From assembly GCA_948467695.1 (NCBI GenBank), contig CAOKFJ010000024.1:1-12204 (forward strand): a stretch of DNA of 12,204 nucleotides, given 5' to 3'. The position numbers and the translations under genes are program-made. The number at the start of each line of letters is the position of its first letter. Position 1 is the stretch's first letter. The notes beneath the pieces were generated by a model. It was not told where the DNA came from. It did not search any database and worked only from the letters and a program-made list of their open reading frames with translations. This stretch comes from an uncultured Allobaculum sp. (lineage in GTDB: Bacteria; Bacillota_I; Bacilli_A; Erysipelotrichales; Erysipelotrichaceae). This document shows positions 1 to 8,266 of the stretch, piece by piece.

Positions 1-31
1 TAAGTATCCGTCTAAATCCACGTTTTGGCAT
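1..31 (-). CDS. possible start of a gene running off the left edge
   Basis: An ATG at 31 on the minus strand opens a frame that stays open to the window edge and reads MPKRGFRRIL. An AAAGG motif lies about 8 nt upstream (around 40-44) at reasonable ribosome-binding spacing. Ten basic and hydrophobic residues are too few to assign a family. It would be the next gene after the RibD-like reductase, about 70 nt downstream on the same strand, and no terminator is evident between them. It could equally be a chance ATG. Confidence 0.25.
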   Translation of the reverse strand, partial: MPKRGFRRIL

Positions 32-99
32 TTGGGGGGCCTTTCATATTATCTAGACAGGACGCCTCCCTGCGGACGCGTCGAATCGTCGCTGCGGAT

Positions 100-807
100 C
101 TATTTCTTTTTGTAATTCAGCCAGAGCGCATCCCCTTCAAGCGGAAGGGCTTTGACGAGCTGATACGCCGTACAGGTCAAATCGTCATCACGCATCGCTT
201 CAAAGATGGATGGCGTTCCGTTCTCTGCACTCGCCAGCGGAGCAACGACAATGCTGAGCTCGTCGATCAGATTTTTTCGCGCAAACGACCAGTCGCACTT
301 TCCTCCTCCGGCAATCATCAGACGTTTGATGTGCCATTTGGACTCCAGCTTTTCAAGAACGTCCTGAAGATCCAGCTCATCGCTTCCGCCGAAAATCCAG
401 GAAACACCGCGTGCGCGCAGATGATCGAGATATGCGCGGGACACCTTTCCGGAGAGAACCTGAATGACATGCGCTGCCGGACGGCCTTTTTTGGAAACAC
501 TGCCGCTGTCGAAGTCCAGTGTGCCAAGCGGATCAAGAGAAACGAGATAGTTTTGCGCGTGATCATCCGCCACATGGTCTTCAAAATGATTCAGACATTC
601 TGCATGCGCATGCGGATACATACCATCGCAGAACCCTTCCGCCATCGTGGTCTGTCCGTACAAAGCCGCATCGCATTTCAGTTCGCTGCGAAGACGTCCA
701 TACGCGCCTAGAGCCGCCGTCGCATGGGGATCCGCAAAAAACGGACCATCAATTCTGCCGTTCAGATCGGCAAGAATATGGAGAATCACATGTATGGATT
801 CAGACAT
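100..807 (-). CDS. RibD C-terminal / dihydrofolate-reductase-like NAD(P)H reductase
   Basis: This 235-residue cytoplasmic protein has the fold of the RibD C-terminal (pyrimidine reductase/DHFR-like) family. It carries the N-terminal strand and substrate loop ADLNGRIDG (residues 13-21), an FGGSDELDL segment (139-147) and the glycine-rich LMIAGGG (163-169), which in this family contacts the NADPH phosphates. There is no deaminase domain, so it is not a full RibD, and no other riboflavin genes are nearby. Stand-alone members are common in Firmicutes and mostly of unknown substrate. The frame extends to a GTG at 816, but the AAAGGG motif would then sit directly against the start. The ATG at 807 has it about 8 nt away and is preferred. 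With that start the gene overlaps the upstream hydrolase stop by 8 nt, which suggests translational coupling. Reduction of a small carbonyl, pterin or similar compound is inferred only. Confidence 0.8.
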   Translation of the reverse strand: MSESIHVILHILADLNGRIDGPFFADPHATAALGAYGRLRSELKCDAALYGQTTMAEGFCDGMYPHAHAECLNHFEDHVADDHAQNYLVSLDPLGTLDFDSGSVSKKGRPAAHVIQVLSGKVSRAYLDHLRARGVSWIFGGSDELDLQDVLEKLESKWHIKRLMIAGGGKCDWSFARKNLIDELSIVVAPLASAENGTPSIFEAMRDDDLTCTAYQLVKALPLEGDALWLNYKKK

Positions 808-2626
808 TCGTATCACCCTTTCTCTGGTTCATCCAGAACGCGACCGCGCGTTCGACCCAGCCTTCATGATCTGTTCCAAGCGCGAGCGAAAAGCCATGAC
901 TCAAGCCTGGATAGATTTCAATCTCGCTTGGAATCCCCAGCCGGTTGAGCGCATCGCTTCGCTGTTTCATCACGCGGCTTGAAGCGATTCCATCGCTCGT
1001 GCCCACATTCATCCATGTCGGCACATCCTCCCTGCTCACTTCGCGAAGTCCCGTGTACTGGATGATATCGGCAGCAGGTTTTGGATATCGGCCCGCGCCA
1101 AATGCCGCCGTTCCCATCTCGGATACCCAGGCGCTCATTCTTCCGCCAGCCGATCCGCCCCACAAAGAGTATCCCTGGGGATCGACCTTGAGCTCATTCG
1201 CATGGTCAAAGACAAACGCAATGGCGCGCGAAAGATCTTCGCATGCGCTCTGCGCGCCCGGTCTGTAAATCAGCGCAAAGGCATTGTTTCCCGTTCTGGA
1301 AATTTCAAGTGCCTGCGGGAAGCTGTCGTGAAGCGCGGCGACATAGGCGAAACCGCCCCCCGCGCTGACAATCGCAAAAGGCGCGTTTTCTTTTCCCCGA
1401 AAGAAGAAAAGACCGGTATTGCGCAGATCGGGATTTCTCTGCATCTCCTGTTCCGTATAGATCGGATAGAAAATCTGTTCTCCCTGCTCCGCCTGCGCTT
1501 TCAGAGAATTGAGAATCTCGACGCTTTTGTCGCCGCTGACCAGCGAATACCAGGCAAAATCCAGCGACCCCAGCGTTGAGCCGTACATATAGCCCTGATC
1601 GACAGGAAAGAGAAGCTCTCCAAATCCCGCAAACGCAGGATCGCGTTTCACTTCGCTGACTGTTGTGGATGTCGTAAACGGATGCGATGCGGATGAGGCG
1701 TCTGCTGTCTGTTCTGCTGCTTTTTTCGGTTTCTTCGCTTTTTCCGGTCCGGCAAGCCATTTCAGACCGTTATAGAAATAGGTCACCATCGCTTCTCCAT
1801 CATGCGAAAAGCCTTCCCGAAGTCGAAAGGCGACATTGCCGCTGGTTCCGTCTTCTGACTCATGGTATGGATATCCGTGATTCTGCATATTTCTGATCTG
1901 CGCTGTGAACGACTGCGCCGCGAAATCCTCGCTGCCGGTCATTGCGTAAATAAAGAAATCCTCTTCATCCAGACCATTGTCTTTCAGTTCCTGTTCAATC
2001 GTTTTCGGATCAACCGAACAGTTTCCGCTGCTTGGCATGAAGCCATGAATATAGCCAAGCGCCTGTTCAAATACATGCCACGTGGTTACCGATCCCATAG
2101 AGAAACCGCCGAAATACCAGTGGTCGCGCGACTGGCGAAGATCTTCGTCCTGAGCAGATTCTGCCCAGGTGGGATAGTTTTTCGCTACAGCCGGCATCAG
2201 ATCGTTTTTCAGTTCATTCGGCCACCGTGCTGTCAGCTGCAGCGCAAGGCTGTAATCGGCGCTGTCCTCTTCGCTTGTGTTGTTGTAGGTTGGACAGACG
2301 ATAATCACCGGATCGATTTCACCGTTTTCAATCATATGATCGACGATGTTTTTCATGTATCCCGGTGACTGCGGTGTCCCCAGTATCGTTGTCTGATTGC
2401 TCCATCCGCCATGCATGAGAAAGACCACATCGTACTTTTCATTTGGATCCATTCCATAGGGCACATAGACGATGGCTTCCTTTGTCAGCGGCGTGCGTTT
2501 TGAAGCATATGTTTTTGACTCCCATGTGGAATACGTCAGCCGCTCAAGTTTTCCCGAGTGATCCGCGCTTTTCAAATAGGAAGCGGGAACATCCTCAATT
2601 GATTCGGGAATTCTATTCACTGTCAT
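800..2626 (-). CDS. two-domain alpha/beta hydrolase (tandem esterase-like fusion)
   Basis: This 608-residue protein holds two complete but different alpha/beta-hydrolase domains. Domain 1 (about 25-295) resembles the esterase D/feruloyl-esterase group: HGG oxyanion region (72-74), nucleophile elbow GFSMG with Ser176, candidate acid in GSED (231-234) and SHDG with His275. A Lys/Ala/Ser/Thr-rich linker follows (296-323). Domain 2 (about 325-600) resembles BD-FAE/Abhydrolase_3-type esterases: SAGGGF (421-426), GGSAGG with Ser492, Asp545 in TSDGI, and His577 in SHGF. Both triads look intact. No signal peptide is visible, so it should be cytoplasmic as annotated. The ATG at 2626 is the only usable start after an in-frame TGA, but its ribosome binding site is poor: AAGGA lies about 20 nt away, over the stop of the flavodoxin gene 24 nt upstream. 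Substrate is unknown; acetyl, feruloyl or other carboxyl esters are possible. Confidence 0.85.
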   Translation of the reverse strand: MTVNRIPESIEDVPASYLKSADHSGKLERLTYSTWESKTYASKRTPLTKEAIVYVPYGMDPNEKYDVVFLMHGGWSNQTTILGTPQSPGYMKNIVDHMIENGEIDPVIIVCPTYNNTSEEDSADYSLALQLTARWPNELKNDLMPAVAKNYPTWAESAQDEDLRQSRDHWYFGGFSMGSVTTWHVFEQALGYIHGFMPSSGNCSVDPKTIEQELKDNGLDEEDFFIYAMTGSEDFAAQSFTAQIRNMQNHGYPYHESEDGTSGNVAFRLREGFSHDGEAMVTYFYNGLKWLAGPEKAKKPKKAAEQTADASSASHPFTTSTTVSEVKRDPAFAGFGELLFPVDQGYMYGSTLGSLDFAWYSLVSGDKSVEILNSLKAQAEQGEQIFYPIYTEQEMQRNPDLRNTGLFFFRGKENAPFAIVSAGGGFAYVAALHDSFPQALEISRTGNNAFALIYRPGAQSACEDLSRAIAFVFDHANELKVDPQGYSLWGGSAGGRMSAWVSEMGTAAFGAGRYPKPAADIIQYTGLREVSREDVPTWMNVGTSDGIASSRVMKQRSDALNRLGIPSEIEIYPGLSHGFSLALGTDHEGWVERAVAFWMNQRKGDTNV

Positions 2627-2650
2627 TGAATTTGCGCCGACCTGGTTCCT

Positions 2651-3403
2651 TCAAAGTTCTTTTGCCCAGTCGCGAATCATCTGTTCGGATTCAATCAGAC
2701 TGCTTCTCGAGATGGAAAGCGCATTGTCTTCATCCGTATCGGCATATGTCGAAAGCGTATCGAGAATGCCTGAGAATCCGCTTCCTCCATGCACGACAAC
2801 CGGCACGATTGTTTTTCCGTTCCAGTCTTCATTTTCCAGGAAGGTATACAGCGGCATCGGCAGATCCGCCCACCAGTTTGGCGTCACAAGAATTACGGTG
2901 CTGTATTTGGAAAGATCAGGAATCTCTTTCAGTTCGGGATGATAACCTTCGTTCTGTTCGTTTTTCGCCTGATCGACGAGTTCATCGTAATCCACCGGAT
3001 ACGCATCGGCGGCTTCCAGGAAAATCTGATCCGCTCCAAGTTCATCCGCGATCAGACCGGCTGTCCATGCGGTATTGCCTTCAAGATTTCCGTTTTCAAG
3101 AACAATAGAAGCCGAGGTGTCTGTATCGGTTGTTCCCATGCCGGTCACCGGCCATGAATAGGAAACGACAACTGTTCCTTCCGCATCTTGTGCCTGTTTC
3201 GAGGAGTCAGCCGTACGGTTTGATGAGGATGCCTGATCAGGAGCATCCGGCATTGTCGGCTCAGCCGAACTTTCCGGTTCTGCCTTCGAAACACTCGAAA
3301 GCGTCGAGTCAGCAGAACTTGAAGCGGTAGTGGATGTGCCGCCCGTGCAGCCTGCCAGGCTTGCGATCATTGCGAAAGCGAACAGCAGATTTCTTTTTTT
3401 CAT
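2651..3403 (-). CDS. flavodoxin-domain lipoprotein
   Basis: This 250-residue protein begins with a lipoprotein signal: positively charged MKKR, a hydrophobic stretch, then the lipobox LAGC with Cys19 as the lipidated residue. Residues 20-75 form a low-complexity Ser/Thr/Ala/Asp-rich tether. The remainder is a flavodoxin-like domain of the Flavodoxin_4 type: strand TVVVSY (77-82), GNT at 109-111 leading into helix 1, TPNWWADLPMP (174-184), WNGKTIVP (194-201) and the GGSGF loop (206-210). An insertion of about 25 residues separates strand 1 from GNT. I recall similar insertions in other Gram-positive members, so it need not be a defect. FMN binding and electron transfer at the outer membrane face are inferred from the family. 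The ATG at 3403 has GGAGG 7 nt upstream and overlaps the ADH stop by 4 nt (ATGA), so the two are translationally coupled. Confidence 0.87.
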   Translation of the reverse strand: MKKRNLLFAFAMIASLAGCTGGTSTTASSSADSTLSSVSKAEPESSAEPTMPDAPDQASSSNRTADSSKQAQDAEGTVVVSYSWPVTGMGTTDTDTSASIVLENGNLEGNTAWTAGLIADELGADQIFLEAADAYPVDYDELVDQAKNEQNEGYHPELKEIPDLSKYSTVILVTPNWWADLPMPLYTFLENEDWNGKTIVPVVVHGGSGFSGILDTLSTYADTDEDNALSISRSSLIESEQMIRDWAKEL

Positions 3404-4563
3404 TTGCAGTCCTCCAGAATGCTGCGAACATCGTCGCGTGTCAGAACGACAGGTCCTGTCGTAACAATTGTGGTTGTATCAGCGGTCTGATCCAGAATTT
3501 CATCGGTAATCTCGACTTTGCTGCGCAGTTCATCAAGTGTTCTGGGCAGTCCGCATTCGCCCAGGAAATCATGGAGAATGCGAAGACCATCCTCAATCAC
3601 CTGCTGCTCGTTTTCACCCTGCGCTCCAAAGACTTCCCTGAACATGCGGGCGAGCTTCTCTGGCGCATCATTGCGAATGTGGCGGATATACGCCGGTTCA
3701 ATGACCGCCAGTCCCTGTCCGTGGTTGCAGTCGGTGAACGCGCCAAGCTGATGCTCGATCATATGCACCTGGAAGCAGGTCGGCTTGCCGATCTTGAGAA
3801 TGCCGTTTTCCGCCATCGCCGAATCCCATTCCAGATTGGCTCTAGCCTGTTCATCGTTGATGTCAACAAGCAGTCTGCGCATGTTGGCAATCGTGTTTTT
3901 CATCACCGCAATCGACAGATCATCGGTAATGCACAACTCGCCAGAGTTTCCCAGATAGCTTTCGAGCGCATGGCAGAAGGTGTCATACGCGCCGGAGAAC
4001 ACCTGCATGCGCGGAACAGTCAGCGTGTAGTCGGGATCGAGAATCGCAAAACGGGGCGCTTTGGCAAACACACCGGTTTTGGTATTCTCCTCTTCATTGG
4101 TGATCACCGCACCGCCATTCATTTCCGCGCCGGTTCCCGATGCGGTCACAATCGCGCCAAGGCGAATCGGTTCTCCTGCCGGAATGCGATGCTCATGAAC
4201 AAAAGCGTTCCAGTAGTCTTCATCGCATACCGCCTGAGCGGCGATGATTTTCGAGGCATCGATGACGGATCCTCCCCCAAGAGCAAGAACGTAATCCACA
4301 TCGTTCTCTCTGGCGATGGCTGCGCCTTCTTTTACCTTTGTCCAGGTCGGGTTGGACGGAATGCCGTCGAATTCCACAATTTCGATGCCTGCCTCACTGA
4401 GAATCGAGCAGATCGCATCGAATACACCGGTCTTCTTTACCGATCCTTTTCCGGTGACACGAAGAATTTTCTTTGCGCCTGAAAGAGCGCTGATCAAATG
4501 TTTTGACGCGGCGTTCTTTCCGAAATACACCGTTGTCGGATAGGAATATACAAATTCATTCAT
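3400..4563 (-). CDS. YqhD-like iron/zinc-dependent alcohol dehydrogenase (aldehyde reductase)
   Basis: This 387-residue group III (iron-containing) alcohol dehydrogenase is the same length as E. coli YqhD. The Rossmann-type half has GKGSVKKTG (38-46) and GGGSVIDASK (96-105), the family nucleotide-binding motif. The helical half carries the expected metal ligands at Asp194, His198, His267 and His281, the positions known for YqhD. YqhD and related butanol dehydrogenases reduce short aldehydes and glyoxal-type compounds with NADPH, which is the likely role here. The frame extends upstream to 4650, but that stretch contains an intergenic hairpin. The ATG at 4563, with AAAGGA about 9 nt upstream and the family-typical start MNEFVYSYPT, is the start chosen. 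It lies 139 nt downstream of the aldo/keto reductase and overlaps the flavodoxin gene by 4 nt. Exact substrate is not determinable. Confidence 0.93.
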   Translation of the reverse strand: MNEFVYSYPTTVYFGKNAASKHLISALSGAKKILRVTGKGSVKKTGVFDAICSILSEAGIEIVEFDGIPSNPTWTKVKEGAAIARENDVDYVLALGGGSVIDASKIIAAQAVCDEDYWNAFVHEHRIPAGEPIRLGAIVTASGTGAEMNGGAVITNEEENTKTGVFAKAPRFAILDPDYTLTVPRMQVFSGAYDTFCHALESYLGNSGELCITDDLSIAVMKNTIANMRRLLVDINDEQARANLEWDSAMAENGILKIGKPTCFQVHMIEHQLGAFTDCNHGQGLAVIEPAYIRHIRNDAPEKLARMFREVFGAQGENEQQVIEDGLRILHDFLGECGLPRTLDELRSKVEITDEILDQTADTTTIVTTGPVVLTRDDVRSILEDCK

Positions 4564-4581
4564 CGTTCTGAATCCTTTCTG

Positions 4582-4661
4582 CTGCACTGCATCCTTTGAA
4601 AAATCAGAATTTTCCGCGACTGAGCGTCGAGAAAATTCTGATCGTATCAAAAACAGTGCAG
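4582..4661 (-). promoter_or_regulatory. nested stem-loop in the AKR-ADH intergenic region
   Basis: Four complementary blocks nest inside one another: CTGCACTG 4582-4589 with CAGTGCAG 4654-4661; TTTGA 4595-4599 with TCAAA 4647-4651; a perfect 12-bp pair ATCAGAATTTTC 4603-4614 with GAAAATTCTGAT 4631-4642; and CGAC 4617-4620 with GTCG 4626-4629 around a TGAGC loop. On the coding (minus) strand the structure ends 18 nt before the ADH start and is followed by the ribosome binding site, with no U-run. It is therefore not an ordinary terminator. It may be an mRNA leader or processing structure, or a DNA operator. Confidence 0.7.
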
Positions 4662-4702
4662 ATGCTTATATGGTTTCCTGTTTTCTGCGCATTGCGCCAA
4701 AG

Positions 4703-5554
4703 CTATTTCTGACCATCCACATCCGGAACCATCAGCGCATATTTGGCGAGCAGTTCGGGTGTGCTGGTGTAGTAGTGCTTGTTCTGGTTGAGCGCTGCGA
4801 TTTCCTTCATTTCTTCATCGGTCAGCTCAAAATCCCAGATATCGAAGTTGGAACGGATATGATCCGGATTTTTCGAACCGGGAATCACGATGTTTCCATC
4901 CTGCACATGCCAGCGCAGAATGATCTGCACATTGTTCTTTCCGTATTTCTGTGCCAGGCGGGTGAATACAGGCTCTTCAATCAGTGCGCGGTCGCCATGT
5001 CCAAGCGGATACCATGCCTGGGCGATGATGCCTTTTTCACCAAGATATTGTTTGAATTCGGTTTCCTGGTTGTAGGGATGAATTTCCATCTGCAGCACAC
5101 ACGGTTTGATTTGGGCAAATCCGAGCAGTTCTTCAACCTGCTCCTTTTTGAAGTTGGAAATGCCGATCGCTTTGATCTTTCCTTCTTTTACGCCTTTCTC
5201 AAGCAGTTTCCATCCGGATTTCCAGTTTCCTGCCGGCTGGTGCAGAAGCATCAGATCGATGGATTCAACCTGCAGACGATCAAGGGTCTTATCGACCGCG
5301 TTTTCGTCTTCGTAGAAGCTCGGCCAGAGTTTGGTTTCAATGAAGATTTCATTGCGGTCAATGCCCGATTCCTTCACGGCTCTGCCGACGGCTTTTTCAT
5401 TTACATAGGCATTTGCGGTATCGATCAGTCGATAGCCGTCTTTCAAAGCGGCAAGGCACGCGTTCTGCGCTTCGTCCGGCTGCAGAAGGAAAGTTCCAAT
5501 GCCTTCCATCGGCATCATGGCGCCGGTATTCAGTTCAACATATTCTGTTTTCAT
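4703..5554 (-). CDS. aldo/keto reductase (AKR, DkgA/2,5-diketogluconate reductase type)
   Basis: This 283-residue single-domain TIM-barrel oxidoreductase shows the full AKR catalytic tetrad: Asp45 and Tyr50 in DTANAY, Lys75 in ETKLW and His105 in LLHQP. The NADPH-binding loop IPGSKNPDHIRSN is at 224-236. Other family marks are GISNF (131-135) and QMEIHPY (155-161). Members of this subgroup reduce methylglyoxal, other small carbonyls and keto sugars. The open frame runs on to 5701, into the LysR coding region. The ATG at 5554 is preferred because GAGGTG lies 6 nt upstream and the protein starts where the family normally does. It is 127 nt downstream of the LysR gene, behind a terminator, and 139 nt upstream of the YqhD-like ADH. 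The pairing recalls E. coli yqhD-dkgA, so reactive-aldehyde reduction is the likely shared task. Confidence 0.92.
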   Translation of the reverse strand: MKTEYVELNTGAMMPMEGIGTFLLQPDEAQNACLAALKDGYRLIDTANAYVNEKAVGRAVKESGIDRNEIFIETKLWPSFYEDENAVDKTLDRLQVESIDLMLLHQPAGNWKSGWKLLEKGVKEGKIKAIGISNFKKEQVEELLGFAQIKPCVLQMEIHPYNQETEFKQYLGEKGIIAQAWYPLGHGDRALIEEPVFTRLAQKYGKNNVQIILRWHVQDGNIVIPGSKNPDHIRSNFDIWDFELTDEEMKEIAALNQNKHYYTSTPELLAKYALMVPDVDGQK

Positions 5555-5575
5555 TTCATTCACCTCAATGTCATC

Positions 5576-5597
5576 AGCAGAGCTTTTGTTCTCTGCT
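5576..5597. repeat. 7-bp inverted repeat upstream of the AKR gene
   Basis: AGCAGAG (5576-5582) and CTCTGCT (5591-5597) are perfect inverted copies separated by 8 nt, centred about 32 nt before the AKR start and just downstream of the LysR terminator. It may be an operator for the LysR protein encoded upstream or a short mRNA hairpin. The sequence alone does not decide. Confidence 0.5.
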
Positions 5598-5622
5598 TTC
5601 TTTACATCCTGATTTTTGCACG

Positions 5623-5649
5623 AAAAAAAGACCGGCAGAATCACCGATC
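5623..5649 (-). terminator. intrinsic terminator after the LysR gene
   Basis: Read on the minus strand, GATCGG pairs with CCGGTC (6 bp, one G-U) around an 8-nt loop, followed directly by seven T residues. It lies 33 nt beyond the LysR stop at 5682. It should separate the regulator transcript from the AKR-ADH-flavodoxin-hydrolase-reductase unit, or act as an attenuator if transcription starts upstream. Confidence 0.75.
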
Positions 5650-5681
5650 CGTTATGACGATATTCCAAAATGTTAAAAGCT

Positions 5682-6590
5682 TTACGCAGTACAGCCATCA
5701 CAGTCGCTCACATCCCGCACGGCGGCAAGAAAACGGCTGACCGCACCGGTGGGCGCATTGCTGTGGAGAAACCCATACGTGATTCGTGCATCCCAGTCGG
5801 TGCCGACGATGCGAAGCAGCGGGTGGATGCCATTCCAGATATTGAAGGCGACGACCAGCTTATTCTCGTTTACCGCCTGCAGAAGCACCTCGGGCGTGTA
5901 GAAATCAAAGGTTTCCAGTGATGCCTGGCATTCCTTTTCCAGATGCGCGCGCAATGCATCCGTCGCCGCTGTCCATCCATTGGCGATGCAAAGCACCGTT
6001 TCGCCCTGCAGATCCTGGCTCGATACGCTTTCCTTCTGCCACAGACGATGTCCGAACGGAATGCCGATACCGATCGGGCAGGAACAGATCGGCAGTCCGC
6101 TGCAGGCACGCAGATCCAGAAGCGTCTGATCGAAGAACCCCGCAACGACATCGATCTCATCGCCAAGATTGGCAAGAATCTGCTTCGCCCGGTTTTCCTG
6201 ATTTTCAAAGGGAATCAGGCGGAAACTCAAATCCGAAATCGCCGGCTGAATCTTCGGCCACAAATCCGCCAGAAGAGCGGGAGGCGTCAGTGGAGAAGTG
6301 CCGATGCGTATTTCGCCAAACAAGCCATTATGCGCGTTGTTCACACGCTCCATGGCGTGGGCGCAGTATTCCTGAATGCCTTCCGCCTCCGCCTGCAGCT
6401 GTTTTCCCCCATCCGTCAGAACAAGTCCGCGGTGTGTGCGAATAAACAGCGGAAGCCCAAGATCGCGTTCAAATGCAGTGATCTGCTTCAGAACGCCTGC
6501 CGGTGTGACAAACAGTTCTTCTGCAGCTTTGGAGAAACTGCCCGTACGGGCGCATGTCAGAAAAACATCGATGCGATTATCGTAAAGCAT
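5682..6590 (-). CDS. LysR-family transcriptional regulator, cysteine-rich
   Basis: This 302-residue LysR-type regulator has an N-terminal winged helix-turn-helix (about 6-64; FLTCARTGSFSKAAEELFVT at 10-29 and GLPLFIRTHRGLVLT at 45-59), a linker helix and an effector-binding domain from about residue 90. The ATG at 6590 has GAGGG about 7 nt upstream and gives the usual LysR start; the frame extends a further 11 codons to 6623. Nine cysteines are present, including C163-x5-C169-x-C171 in the effector domain and C297-x2-C300 near the C-terminus, so thiol or metal sensing is possible. It is transcribed in the same direction as the reductase genes it precedes, not divergently as is common. It is followed by its own terminator. 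By position it most likely controls the AKR/ADH operon; the ligand is unknown. Confidence 0.9.
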   Translation of the reverse strand: MLYDNRIDVFLTCARTGSFSKAAEELFVTPAGVLKQITAFERDLGLPLFIRTHRGLVLTDGGKQLQAEAEGIQEYCAHAMERVNNAHNGLFGEIRIGTSPLTPPALLADLWPKIQPAISDLSFRLIPFENQENRAKQILANLGDEIDVVAGFFDQTLLDLRACSGLPICSCPIGIGIPFGHRLWQKESVSSQDLQGETVLCIANGWTAATDALRAHLEKECQASLETFDFYTPEVLLQAVNENKLVVAFNIWNGIHPLLRIVGTDWDARITYGFLHSNAPTGAVSRFLAAVRDVSDCDGCTA

Positions 6591-6710
6591 ATTCGTTCCC
6601 TCTTCTTTCCAGACCAGCGGCAATAAACCATTTCAATTTTATATCTTCCATACGGCTTTCTTTGTCATAAAACAATCCTGAAAACAGATTTTTTACGAAA
6701 ATTCTCCATC

Positions 6711-6745
6711 AAAAAGAGCAGTCATACCATTCAGACTGCTCTTTT
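6711..6745 (-). terminator. intrinsic terminator of the licT-bglP-bglA operon
   Basis: A perfect 12-bp stem, AAAAGAGCAGTC (6712-6723) with GACTGCTCTTTT (6734-6745), surrounds a 10-nt loop. On the minus strand it ends in a T-run and lies 16 nt beyond the bglA stop. The A/T-symmetric arms could also stop plus-strand transcripts. Confidence 0.9.
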
Positions 6746-6761
6746 CGTCATCTTTTATTTT

Positions 6762-8213
<1,452 letters not shown>

Positions 8214-8266
8214 CTATTGTCTGTATCGTTTTAAAATCCCTGGCAGGATTTGTTCTCTAAAACACC

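Noticed and set aside
25..711. Plus-strand open frame of 228 codons
   Set aside because: It lies antisense to the well-supported RibD-like gene, shows no family motifs and no ribosome binding site.
2651..3403. Flavodoxin insertion between strand 1 and GNT taken as a defect
   Set aside because: I recall related Gram-positive flavodoxins with a similar extension before GNT, so it is not good evidence of a broken gene.
3334..4482. Plus-strand open frame of 382 codons
   Set aside because: It mirrors the YqhD-like ADH, whose metal ligands and nucleotide motif are all on the minus strand; the plus frame shows no recognisable domain.
4670..5740. Plus-strand open frame of 356 codons
   Set aside because: It is antisense to the AKR gene with its intact catalytic tetrad; the composition is what reverse reading gives when stop-complement codons are rare.
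6638..6668. Possible LysR promoter, ATGACA and TATAAA on the minus strand
   Set aside because: The 19-nt spacer and imperfect -35 make it too weak to annotate, though it is the best candidate upstream of the gene.
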